The notes below the pieces were generated by a model that worked only from the letters and a program-made list of their open reading frames with translations, ran no database searches and was not told where the DNA came from. From NCBI RefSeq assembly GCF_035046505.1, contig NC_089830.1, positions 10,220,315 through 10,284,314 of the forward strand: 64,000 nucleotides of DNA, read 5' to 3'. The position numbers and the translations under genes are program-made. How positions within the stretch are numbered: the stretch's first letter is position 1; every line of letters starts with the position of its first letter. Positions 1 to 9,617 of this stretch are shown in pieces. The DNA is from Tiliqua scincoides (Eukaryota; Chordata; Lepidosauria; Squamata; Scincidae).

Positions 1-65
1 TTACCTTGGGGCTGCATTTCAGCTAGATCAGTGCTGGAAAGTTGGTTAGGATTGTGCCCAAAATC
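1..65. repeat. End of a short MITE-like repeat ('ggattgtgccc' family)
   Basis: The text 'ttggggctgcatttcagct...' ending in 'ggttaggattgtgccc' matches one end of the roughly 175-bp inverted-repeat family seen more fully at 4446-4625, 33358-33526 and 47130-47312. The window edge cuts off the other end. The stretch from 66 to about 399 holds nothing I recognise. Confidence 0.45.
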
Positions 66-399
66 TGCATGTAATAAATGGAGGGGTGAAATTAATTTCA
101 AGGATTGTCTTTGTTGGATGCTCTGAATCAGCTTGCCTGGTGATTGCATTACCACGTGAAGAACCCTGGTCGACAACATCAAGCTTGACTTGCAATGCCC
201 TCTGCTGCTCCCTATAGGGTAGTTCAGCTTTATGATTTTGTCATCCTTATTTCCCTGTTTCCATCAGGATTTGTTGAAGTGACTCCCTTGGGAGACTGAA
301 AAGAAGGATGGGAAACAAGCAAGGGGAAATAGCTAGTGACTGGTCCTGAACCAGTTAAGCTGCCTAGTACTGACTCAAACCTTTGGGCCACATAGTTCC

Positions 400-536
400 T
401 TATTGTCAACTGGCAGTGACTCTCCAGGGTGTCACACAAGTTCTTCTGAACCCTGCCTGGAGATGCTGCCAGGACTTGAACCTGGGACTGCCTCTGTGCA
501 AAAAAGATGCTCTGCCAGTCAGCTATGGACCCTCCC
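400..536 (-). mobile_element. tRNA-derived SINE fragment
   Basis: Read on the minus strand this gives a tRNA-like head with an A-box region around 'ctgactggcagagcatc' and a B-box 'ggttcaagtcc', followed by 'tggcagcatctccagg'. It matches the common squamate tRNA-SINE layout. It is truncated and is not a tRNA gene: the cloverleaf arms do not pair and there is no 3' acceptor. Confidence 0.6.
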
Positions 537-645
537 TTCTCACGAAACCTCATGTTCTTTTGTAAATATATGTGTGACAGGTCACAGGCAACGCCCAAGA
601 AATAGCTGAGGACAAACAAGTTAGTCAGAGGAACAGAAAGACAAG

Positions 646-930
646 ACAGCAAGACTGACTTGTAATTTTCTGGTCAGTTGGCAACCTTCTCTGTAAACAG
701 AATCTTGTAAACAAGATCAAACAAGCTTGGCTTCAAAGATTCAAGCCTGCTTCCAGGATTTACTATTCAGAGCATGGAAACTACATTCCTCAATGGTTTC
801 CATGCTCTGAAAAGCAGAACCCTTGAAGCAGGCCTGAATCTTTGAAGCCAAGCTTGCATGATCTTGTTTACAGGATTCTGTTTACAGAAAAGATTGCCAA
901 CTAACCAGAAAAAAAGTCAGTCCTGCTCTC
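646..930. repeat. Long hairpin (MITE-like or inverted duplication), ~135-bp arms
   Basis: Arms at about 646-781 and 797-930 are near-perfect reverse complements, including 'gactgact', 'ttggcaa', 'ctgtaaacagaat', 'agcttggcttcaaagattca' and 'cagagcatggaaac'. The loop is only about 15 bases. Such a compact palindrome fits a non-autonomous DNA transposon. No clear target-site duplication was found at the ends, so a local inverted duplication remains possible. Confidence 0.65.
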
Positions 931-1483
931 ATGCTTTTGGCAGCAGCAGAATTTGCAGACATTAGCAACTGAGCATTTTGCCACAGCAAGAGAAACTGTT
1001 TATAAGAGACTGTCCTATTGCTATAAAAAGCATAGCTACAAGAGCTGGCTGAAACATTGGCCACCTTCTTTATGCAAATATCCCATGTCAGCTGGATAGC
1101 CTCTTGCCTTGAAGAGAGAGAAAAAAGAAAGACAGCATTTCCTAACTGAGCTTGAGTGATTATAGGGAAGTGAGAAAAAAAGCATAGGTGTTCCAGGCAC
1201 AAGCTTTCGTTCAAGATAGTTTTTGGGCTCAGTCAATCTCTATCTTAAATCAGTGAAACTTTGTGTGGGTTTCTCTTGGCGTTGTCCTTGCGCAGTTCCT
1301 TATTGCATCCATGAGGCCAATGCAGGAGAACTTCCTCTTGGCGTGTGTCCCAAGACTAATCGATATGAGGGAAGTGCCTTTTGGATTTCCCTGAATGCTT
1401 TGGGTGGGACCTGAAAGCTTCGTTCAAGGGATGGGCCATTTTCTTGTTGCTGTGCTTTCTCTTCTGTTTATCTGGTTCTCTCA
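931..1483. other. Unassigned stretch
   Basis: No open reading frame with recognisable protein similarity, no repeat family seen elsewhere in the window, and no RNA gene was found here. Confidence 0.4.
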
Positions 1484-1615
1484 GGGCTGGCCCATCCATG
1501 AGATCAATTGAAACAGTTGCATCAGGCAGCAGAATGCTGGAGAGGTGCTCACCAGTGTCCGCCTTCTTGCATCCACTGCTGCTCCTTCTCCTTCCACTCC
1601 CTGGACATTCACTGC
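1484..1615. repeat. Partial MITE with 'agggctggccca' terminal repeat
   Basis: It begins 'cagggctggcccatccatga', the terminal motif of a dispersed family found at 11430-11708, 14749-15003, 24178-24535, 26443-26795, 29025-29470, 55551-55830 and 62280-62545. Only one end is clear. The family has short terminal inverted repeats and no coding sequence. Confidence 0.5.
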
Positions 1616-1934
1616 GATTCCCCATGGTGTTACCTTTTTCTTTGGAGGTGGGGTAAACCCAGACTCATTTGTACTTCCATTTTTCTCCCTGAAGATAATT
1701 GGGATGAATGTGTTACATAATTGTATCCTATAATTACGTAGGATGTCACAGGAGTGTTCCTCCTGGCTCAAATCTCACAGCCCTTGTTTTGCATGTTCTG
1801 CAATTCTGACATGCCTCCTGATCCAAGTGTTGTAATCATCAGTCACGGGTTTGGTACATGCATGTTCTAAACTAGAAAAACATCCTGGAGAAATTAAAGG
1901 GAGATGGAGTACTAGGAGACCCACTGGCTTTGGT

Positions 1935-2009
1935 GGGCCGCTGTGAGATACAGGAAGCTGGACTAGATGGGCCTATGGCCTGATCCAGTGGGGCTGTTCT
2001 TATGTTCTT
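1935..2009 (+). mobile_element. L3/CR1-like LINE, 3' end only
   Basis: The text from 'ggtgggccgctgtgagatac' to 'ctgttcttatgttctta' matches the 3' end of the nearly complete element at 20210-23527, including the terminal 8-bp microsatellite. It is a severely 5'-truncated insertion, the usual outcome for CR1-clade LINEs. Confidence 0.85.
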
Positions 2010-3533
2010 AGAGATTCATGCCACCCCCAACATCGCAGACTCCTGAGCGGCCCCAGCCAGAACACTCAGAGACCAACCAGCGAGAGACCCCCCCCCCATG
2101 ACCCTCCCTAGATGTTCACTTTAGGTATCCATGAGGGAAATCATGATGGCAGTGACAGCAGCATGGATCATGTGATGAGAGCGCTGCACAAGGAGAACTT
2201 GCTGGAGTGCCTGAGAGAGGAAGATAGAAGCAGCCGCCATGTCTTCCAGAAACACGTAGCCCCCTCATGCTAAGGCTCCAGCCACCACTGCTGCTTCCAT
2301 GAACCAAGACAGCCACCCTTTGAGCGTTTCTTGGAGACCCAGCCTGTGTCTCGTTGACTGGTTCGTTCCTCCTTCTCCCTCCAAGAGTATGAGGTGGTGT
2401 GACAGAAGGAAGGAGCCAATCTGGGGAGATAGTGCACGGTTGGGTTGTGATTAGACTGGAGGTATGCACTAACCAAGCGTTTCTCAGACTGTGGGTCAGT
2501 GGACACCATATTAGTAGAAAATTAGCTTTAAAGACCCATTTTTTACTCCTCCATTGTCACCCAAGAATGCTTTGGTATATAGAGTAGTTGCTATATCACA
2601 TTCAGCCACTAGATGGGGTGAATAGTGGAATCTAGTTGATATTTAACAGCACACAGGCTGGAAATGGGATTTTGGTGCTTTTTACCTTGTTACAAGGCAT
2701 TTAAAAGTGGACCTTGTTATAAGTGGTGAGTCAAATCAGTGGATACAAATCACTGAATATCGAGGTCCCACCTGCACAGTACACAATTAGATAATCGCTT
2801 TCATTTCCCAAATTAACTGAGTCCTGTCTCAGGCTTCTGGACTGTACTCAGCATGCCCTTAAATTCAGGGCTGCTGAGAGCTGGCATTGGGCCCAGGGCA
2901 AGATGCCTGATTGCCCCCCTCCTACATTTTCCTACAAATCAGATGCTGCTACAGGTCTTAAGCAAATTTTTAATTGACAGTTTTAGCTTAGCATGAATAA
3001 GATTGAATCTAAAGAAAACGTTGATCAGAATGTGATAATTTCCTTACTCTGAGTAGTCCTACTGCATTTCTTTTCTTCTACCTTAGCAAAATTCTTCTCC
3101 TTTGCTTTTTCTTCTTCCAATCATGCATTGGCATCAAAGGACTGGCTTTCACCATCTCCATCATTATTATGTGATGATTTTTGAAACAAAGGCTAGGTGA
3201 AATAAACTGGGCTCTTTTTATTTTTCATTTCCCCCCCTTTTTTTCTTTTCCTCGTCTATGCTCCAGACTTATATTTGTACTCCATACTGCTAATTTCACT
3301 TTCAAACAATACCAAAGCACACATAGACTTGATACGATGCCATGTGTTCTGGGCACACGCAAAACTAAAAGAAGGGGAGGAGTTGATTATTGTGGCGTGG
3401 GAATTCTGTGGACTGAACTGGGTGACCAACTACTCGACCAACTGGGGTGGAGAGATTCTGGTCTGAAGGTGCAAGTTTCACTTTCCCATGGTTGAATTGT
3501 ACTAAAACATGTTGGTGCTCATGGAGAAGGCCT
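2010..3533. other. Unassigned stretch
   Basis: Only low-complexity spots (poly-C near 2087-2097, pyrimidine run near 3228-3250) stand out. No convincing coding exon or named repeat was recognised. Confidence 0.4.
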
Positions 3534-3731
3534 AGGCTGCATTTCCACTACAGCCTTAATCCACTTTCAATGCACTTCTATTCCTCCTAAGCATTCTGGG
3601 GGGTGGGGAACACGGCTGTGGTTTGTTAAGGACTCTTCGAGTTGTTAGAGCTACTCTTAACAAACTCCAGAATAAATTGGGGGAATAGAAGTGCACTGAA
3701 AGTGAATTGAAGTTATAATGCAAATGCAGCC
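3534..3731. repeat. Hairpin MITE, ~200 bp
   Basis: Left end 'ggctgcatttccactacagc' and right end '...gcaaatgcagcc' are inverted copies; pairing continues through 'cactttcaatgcacttctat' and 'tttgttaaga'. A compact palindrome without coding capacity fits a MITE. The superfamily is not assigned. Confidence 0.6.
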
Positions 3732-3794
3732 CTGGATAGGCTGAGATTAAGGCACCCCAAATTGTTTTGTAATAAATTTATTTTGTACTACAGG

Positions 3795-4190
3795 CATGGC
3801 CCCTTATCTGTGGGGGTTCCGTTCCAGAAATCCCCACTGATAACTTAAACTGCGGATATCGGTGAAGGCCCGACCCCGTGGTCCAGAGAGCCACCCCTCC
3901 CAGAGGCAAGGTGAAGTCCACTCCCCTCACCTCTGGAGGGGCTTCTGAGGACTTCCTGAAGGGCTTCCCTGGGCCTCCTATTGCCTTATAAGACATTAAA
4001 AACGTCACATCCTATTTCTCCGTGAACCCGGAAGTCACATATTTTGAGCTCTAAAGCTCAGTGTGAGCCTGGCAGAGGCTCTGCTCCTCTCACCTCCAAA
4101 AAGGGCGCACATGGGGGCACCCCAGACCTGATCCGTGGACAACTGAATCCACGGTTATGAGATCTGCATATATGCACCCCCCTTGTATAT
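3795..4190. mobile_element. Tigger/MER2-like non-autonomous DNA transposon fragment
   Basis: The start reads 'ccccttatctgtgggggttc' and the end 'gacaactgaatccacggtta'. This is the characteristic 'Nccttatctgtgggttc...aatccacgg' sequence of Tigger-type (Tc1/mariner) terminal regions. A related copy lies at 36852-37270 and a split one at 25868-26290. No transposase frame remains. Confidence 0.5.
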
Positions 4191-4445
4191 AGTTTGCTTT
4201 GTCATGGCCCGGGCCCCCTGGAGGCCTGGGCCCTGGAGATTTGGCCCCCACCCCTCCTCTCCTCAGGCCTGCTTAGATTCACCCAAACAAATTAGAACCT
4301 CATTTTTAAAGGGTTTATTGAGATTAAATAATAGAATTTCATAAGGAGAGCAAATGCTCTCAAAAGATACAGTATACACGGTATAAAACACAGCAATAAG
4401 AAATATCAAAGGCTCTAACTTAATCTATTTATCCTAATTTAATTA

Positions 4446-4625
4446 GGGCATAATCCTATCCAAATTTCCAGTGCTGGTACAGCTGTGCCAATAGGGTATG
4501 CACTGCATCCTGTGGTAGGGCGGCAATCTCAGAGGCCTCCTGGAGATAAGAGAACCTTTGTTCCCTTATCTCAGGGCTCAATTGTGACTGCAACAGTACT
4601 GGAAAGTGGGATAGGATTGGCCCCT
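4446..4625. repeat. MITE with ~25-bp terminal inverted repeats, ~180 bp
   Basis: Left 'taatcctatccaaatttcca' and right 'ctggaaagtgggataggatt' are inverted copies, with a second inner match 'gtgctggtacagctgtg' against 'gactgcaacagtact'. Further copies: 33358-33526, 47130-47312, and an end at 1-65. Confidence 0.6.
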
Positions 4626-4869
4626 GCCCCTTAACTGCTAATTGGAATTCCGCAGAGTGAGTTTTATAGGCTAAAGTGATTCAGAGTTCAGGAAATTCAT
4701 GCTCCTCCTTCTTGGTTTGCCATCTTGGTACAAAGCCTGAAGGTCTGCATACCAGGCGGCAAATGGCAGGAAAGAGAGAGTGGCCACCAAAAGCTCCCCT
4801 GACCTTTTCTCAGTATTAGAGAAAGAAAAAAAAAAAAAGGAATGGATGACATGGGGATATGGGGTCATT

Positions 4870-5345
4870 TTTAACCTGGCCCAGTTTCAAAAAGGGGGCT
4901 CAGGGGCCAAAGAACGAAACCCAGAAATTTTCTGGGATCCTACAGTTTATGATCTCACCTGGACTTGCCGCCTATGTGGGATGTTGGGCTTGCGACCGCA
5001 GGTGTGCAGCAGCTCCCGCTGCACCAGACCGAGGAATGAATGCATAGCATTCCTTAACACAGTGGCAGGTCTGGGAGGGAACTGGCCTGCTACAGTAGCT
5101 CTTTGGCTTGTGGATCCGCTTACCATGAAGGAATGTATGGGAGCTGAGGGACACAGCTGCTGCAGGGGTCCATTTTGGTGCGCTTTCCATTCTAGTGTGA
5201 GCTTAAAGACGATGATGCTGATTTTCTGCAACCATTTTCTATATTTAAAAGTTTCTAGAGAGGAGTGTGTTTGGTTTTCCATATAACAGTATCTAGTTGC
5301 AGACACCGGTTGGAAGGTAGACCTGGACTCCAGTGACTATTTCGG
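4870..5345 (+). repeat. Unclassified dispersed repeat, copy 1 of 3
   Basis: It shares blocks such as 'tgctacagtagctctttggc', 'gcttgtggatccgcttacca' and 'gaatgtatgggagct' with inverted copies at 15140-15800 and 17240-17830. The open frame at 4780-5286 crosses the repeat boundary and shows no known domain, so it is not called as a gene. Terminal 'cagggggtac...' sequences in the other copies suggest a DNA transposon, but no target duplication was found. Confidence 0.5.
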
Positions 5346-5913
5346 CTGTTGCCACCCTCCCCCTGCTCTATTTTTTCCCCTCCTGCTTTGGGAAGTGGCC
5401 CAAAAGAAACTTTGTGCCTCCTGATAAAATTTCTCTAGCAGGCCCTGGTGGATGATAAGACACTGTGCCTGAGCTATCTGGCTCTTATGCCTCAGGTGAC
5501 TTGATAGAAAAAAAATAGAGCTTGACTGCCACCTGGAACCTCCCCCCCCCCCCCAAAAAAAAAAAAAAAAAGAATCACAGGATCTTGTGACTGATGATTC
5601 ACAGTTACATTTAGCTGCATCCCTTATCTTGCCTTATCCTGGCACCTTAAGATAAACAAGAAGGGAAGGAATCACTCTAGCACTTAATCACAGCCATTTA
5701 GTTTCCAAAACCATTCAAGGTCATAAATCTAACTTCAGCAGCTTTAGGGCAGAATGGCCCAGAATATCCCCTGAACTCCAAATAAAGTTTCAGGCCATCC
5801 ATACAGATCCATGTAGCGTATGGGAATGGCTGTCTCCCAACCCTTGACCCAAGCCTATTTCTCTCTCTACAGTTACCCTAGAAAACAGAGCCGCAGAACC
5901 CAGAAGCGTTTTC
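5346..5913. other. Unassigned stretch with poly-C/poly-A run
   Basis: A C-run followed by an A-run lies at about 5543-5572. Nothing else is recognised. Confidence 0.4.
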
Positions 5914-6011
5914 CAGCGATTTTCAACCACTGTGCTCCAGACTCCTGTGGCACACCTGCAGACCTTTTGCAGCTCACCGATGTGCCATGGCCCAGTGGTT
6001 GAAAATTGCTG
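5914..6011. repeat. Short hAT-like MITE, terminal 'cagcgattttcaacc'
   Basis: The ends 'cagcgattttcaaccac' and 'gtggttgaaaattgctg' are inverted repeats. The same family is present at 9119-9253 with a perfect 8-bp target duplication. No duplication is visible at this copy. Confidence 0.55.
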
Positions 6012-6442
6012 CCTATGCTTTTGACTGACCTGGCTCTTGTACTCAGCGCCACGTAACTGGCATCCTGGAGCATAGCCCTGCTCTGGGTCCCATGGCATCC
6101 CTGCTCACTCCCTAATAGAGCGTTGGGTTCTGCCACTGGTACCGAGGGTTCTGGGGTCAGCCTGGGCTGGCCTGGTGTGGGCCTTGGGCAGTGCCTGGCG
6201 CTGACGGCATCCTTCCCCATGCTTTTTAACAGCAATTCACTTCACAGGAATGTAGGAGGCCAAAGTCTTATTGGCGCAGGAAGGTCAGGGGAGGAACATT
6301 CTCCTTGCTTAGATTCGGTGTCACTCTTCTGTTAACAGCCGCGCTCCAAAAACAGGCCTCTTGCCCGCAGTACTGTAATGGGGGAGACCTTAAATGTATG
6401 TGAGAAAGAAGATAATTCAAAAGAGACGTGATATTATCATGG

Positions 6443-6796
6443 CAGTGGCGTCACTAGGGGGGCGTGAGAGGTGTGGGCCACACCAAATGATGCGCGCACA
6501 GGGGGGTGACACCACTACCGGCCCAAATTTTTTAAATCTTGGTATTTTCAAATAATATCATCATGTTATACATCATTCAATGTGTAATTTCATGTAGAAT
6601 GTAATGAAAAAATTGCATTGAAATATCTCTAGTCTATCAAAAGCTATAGCCAAAAAACCAGTGGGGGTGGGGTGTTGGTACATCACCATGCCAACCACCC
6701 AGGGTGTTGCCCTGCCACTGCTTGGGAAGAGGTCCTTCATGGGGGTGATGTGCTGGCCTCCTGAAGTGGGTGATGCAAACCCTCGTGACACCACTG
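6443..6796 (+). mobile_element. hAT-like MITE, 'CAGTGGCGTCACTAGGG' family
   Basis: Ends 'cagtggcgtcactagggg' and 'ccctcgtgacaccactg' are inverted repeats typical of hAT elements. Other copies: 29137-29341 (inverted, internally deleted), 34523-34857 and 47971-48321. It is non-coding, and the flanking 8-mers at this copy do not match. Confidence 0.65.
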
Positions 6797-7152
6797 CATC
6801 CTGACCCTTTGCTTTGGAGTCTTCGTTTTGGAGCCATTAGACCCCTTATAGGATTGTGACCACATTATGCCACTACTGATTGACCTGCACTATACATTTA
6901 GGAGCATAACTGGTTCTGTTATGCTGGTCATGACCTAGAGAACCCTTACTGGTTTGCAGCCTAAATGCTTGAAGGATCATCTCTCCCTTTGTGAATTTGC
7001 CTGTCCCATTATGGGTGGTCCTGTTGTGGCTGTTTTCATATTTGGTTGATGGCAACCTGTGCCAGGGCCTTCTCTATGGTGGCACCTGGCCTTGTAATTC
7101 TCTCTCTTTGAAGCTTAGAACTGTCCCCTCTCTTCTGGCCTTTGCTTAGGGC

Positions 7153-7500
7153 AGTGGTTTTCAGACTGGGACGTTGAGACACCCCAGCCTGAAGGCCCTG
7201 GCCCCTTTCCCCTTAAGGGGCGGGGGCGGGGGAGAGGCGGCAGCGATGCAATCCCCAGGATTGCACCTGGAGGTGCGATCAGGAGGGCTGCAGGGACTGG
7301 GATGCACTCACTAATCCCTGCAGCAGCTGTCCTGGGGTGCGGGGAGCTCTGTGTGAGCATCTGCAGGGCTCCGCAGCAATCGCACTCCACCTCCGCAAAA
7401 CTGCAGGGCTCCCCGCACTCTCGACAGGCTGCTGCAGGGACTGGTGAGTGCATCCCAGTCCCCACAGCCCTCCTGAGTGGCACAATCCTGGGGATCTTTG
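7153..7500. repeat. GC-rich partial hAT-like element with internal inverted repeat
   Basis: It starts with the hAT-like 'cagtggttttcagactggga'. Arms at about 7250-7310 and 7443-7500 (for example 'gcaatccccaggattgc' against 'gcacaatcctggggatc', and 'gactgggatgcactcac' against 'gtgagtgcatcccagtc') are reverse complements. The right terminus is not visible before the CR1 fragment begins. Confidence 0.4.
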
Positions 7501-7534
7501 GCAGCACTACTTGCGAGCGGGTTCTTAGCATTGC

Positions 7535-8371
7535 AGTGGATCACAGAATGAACATGAGTCAGCAGTGTGATCAAACTGCATAGAAGGCGAATGCAATTTT
7601 AGCCTGCATTAACAGAACCGTAGCTTCCAAGTCACGAGGAGTTGTGGTTCTGCTTTACTCTGCACTGGTTAGACCTCACCTGGAGTATTGTGTCCAATTC
7701 TGGGCACCCCACTTGAAGAAAGACGCAGCCAAACTGGAGCAGGTTCAGCAGAGAGCGACGAGGATGATCAGGGGGCTGGAGGACAAGCCCTGGGAGGAAA
7801 GGTTGAGGGAACTGGGCATGTTCAGCCTGGAGAAGAAAAGCCTGAGGAGGGATATGAGTGCTCTCTTCAAATACCTAAAGGGCTGTTGTATGGAAGAAAG
7901 GAATAATTTATTCTCAGCTGTCTCTGAAAGTAGAACAAATGGCTACAAACTGCAAGAGAGGAGATTTCGATTAGACATCAGGAAAAAAATTCCTGACAGT
8001 CAGGGCGGTTCGGCAGCGGAACAGATTGCAGAGAGAGGTGGTGGACTCTCCCTCACTAGAGATATTCAAGCAGAGGCTCTACAAGCACCTGTTGGAGATG
8101 CTCTAAGACAGGGGTGCTCAAACTTTCAACTTTAGGGATGCTGGACCTTTAACAAGTGTATAGAAGAGAGAATTGCAGCAGGTGCAACTTGTCATCCCAC
8201 AGATGACAAGCTGCACCTGCTGAAATTCTCTCTTCTCTACACTTGTTAAAGGTCCAGCATCCCTAAAGTTGAAAGTTTGAGCACCCCTGCTCTAAGAGGT
8301 TTTCCTGCCTAAGGCAGGGGGTTGGACTAGATGACCTATTAGGCCCCTTCCAACTCTATGATTCTATGGTG
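7535..8371 (+). mobile_element. CR1 LINE, 3' part of ORF2 plus 3' UTR
   Basis: The frame at 7644-8135 contains the CR1 RT-thumb signature '[18 protein letters not shown]', followed by '[13 protein letters not shown]', '[13 protein letters not shown]' and '[17 protein letters not shown]'. The 3' end 'ggttggactagatgaccta' then 'ccaactctatgattctatgg' is the standard CR1 terminus with its 'attctatg' repeat. It is 5'-truncated and has stops upstream of 7644. A 181-bp hAT MITE (8109-8289) interrupts it. Confidence 0.93.
8109..8289. mobile_element. Palindromic hAT MITE, 181 bp, with 8-bp target duplication
   Basis: Ends 'caggggtgctcaaactttca' and 'tgaaagtttgagcacccctg' are perfect inverted repeats, and almost the whole element folds on itself. 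It is flanked by 'ctctaaga' at 8101-8108 and 8290-8297, the 8-bp duplication expected for hAT. It sits inside the CR1 copy at 7535-8371 and is therefore younger. Confidence 0.92.
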
Positions 8372-8639
8372 TTAATTACTTTGTGCTCCTGCAAAGGAGA
8401 AAAAGCAAGAGGGAAGCATTTGCAATAAATTAATACAGTGAATGGACAGAAGCCAGAAGTTCTTTTTAAGTGTCAGGAACCTTAAATGTTAATTTTAGCC
8501 AATGGAAAAATAGGCAATCTGTGAGCCGCCTATCCCTTATTCACTCATTGCTGAAGGACCAAAAGTAGTGGTGGTGGTGCTGGTGGGGAGACGGCATGTA
8601 TGCTTTTTCTTGCCCCTCCACAGGTAAAATTGCTACAGT

Positions 8640-9110
8640 GCCATCCAAATGCCCCTCTGTGCCAGAACAAGTCCCTTGTGCCAGCTCCTGAGTGTCACAA
8701 ACGTGCTGTAAAGCACTTTTGCAGCTATTCAGAGTAGGCTAGACCAGCGCACGGACCTGTGCTGGCCTAGCAGTGCCAAACCTGGAGAGGGTAAGTTTGT
8801 GCTGGCCCAGGCAGGCTGGCACAAGGGGCTGGAGAGGGTGGCAGGGAGGGGTGTTTTGGGGCAGGGCAAGGGTGGATTGAGCCTGGGAGGGGGGTGGGAC
8901 TGGCTGTGGCAGCACAGGCATCACCCAGGCAGGCTTGGATTTGCGCCCGCGATTTCATGGATGCAGATCCAAGTAGCCCCATAGAGCTGGCTGCTGCGCA
9001 ACACAGGATAAGGGGAATAAAATCCCCTCATTCCAAGTTGCACCCAGCCTGCACCTACTTGCAATAGATTCCGTGCAGGCCAGCCTGTCCCAGCGCAAGT
9101 TAGGATTGTG
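8640..9110. repeat. GC-rich non-coding repeat, 'ggattgtgccc' end
   Basis: The block 'caaacgtgctgtaaagcact' resembles 18530-18560 and 28545-28565, and the right end reads 'gcgcaagttaggattgtgcc'. It probably belongs to the same group of MITEs as 4446-4625 in a GC-rich variant. Boundaries are approximate. Confidence 0.35.
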
Positions 9111-9118
9111 CCCCAGAG

Positions 9119-9253
9119 CAGTGATTTTCAACCTTTTTCATCTCAAGGCACACTGACAAGGCACTGAAGTTGTCAAGGCATGCCTTCGGTTTTTTGACCT
9201 TTGACAAGGCACATCATGCTGCTAGTAGGGGCTCCAGTGGTTGAAAGTCACTG
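9119..9253. mobile_element. hAT MITE, 135 bp, with 8-bp target duplication
   Basis: Ends 'cagtgattttcaaccttttt' and 'ggttgaaagtcactg' are inverted. Flanking 'ccccagag' occurs at 9111-9118 and 9254-9261. The element is non-coding. Confidence 0.85.
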
Positions 9254-9483
9254 CCCCAGAGAGATTGGTGTCCTTTCTTTCCAGCTGAAAATTCAAGGAA
9301 AGGGGAGTCTACCTGAGGACATCAGCGCCCCCTCCCTTGGGGGAAACAAATAGCAACTCTGAGCTTCCTCATTTCCACACAATTCCTCAGCCCAGGTGTC
9401 GCAACAGTCTTTACATACCAGAGAAAGGGAGCTGTTTGACACCCAGCCAAGGCTCCACCCCAGGAGAATGTGCTCTTGCTGAC

Positions 9484-9571
9484 ATTGGCTGACTGTGTTC
9501 CTCTTAAAAGGAAGCTCAGTTCTCTGCTTGTCAGGCTGGAGAGAGCGAGCCCAGCAAGCAAAAGAGGAGAC
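9484..9571 (+). promoter_or_regulatory. Candidate core promoter and 5' UTR of the cysteine protease gene
   Basis: An inverted CCAAT box (attgg, 9485-9489) and a TATA-like 'cttaaaag' (9503-9510) lie about 60-85 bases before the start codon. A start site near 9535 would leave a 5' UTR of about 37 bases. The ATG context is gacATGg (purine at -3, G at +4). This is inferred from motif and position only. Confidence 0.4.
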
Positions 9572-9617
9572 ATGGGGAGACTTTGCTGCTTATTTCTCTT
9601 CTGGGGGCTTGCATTAG
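9572..9617 (+). CDS. Protease exon 1 (signal peptide)
   Basis: It encodes [15 protein letters not shown] plus the first base of a split Gly codon (phase 1). The donor is G|gtgagt. Intron 1 runs 9618-18614 (9.0 kb). Confidence 0.85.

Noticed and set aside
4780-5286. 168-codon open frame near a dispersed repeat
   Set aside because: It spans the edge of a repeat that is present twice more without this frame, and has no known domain.
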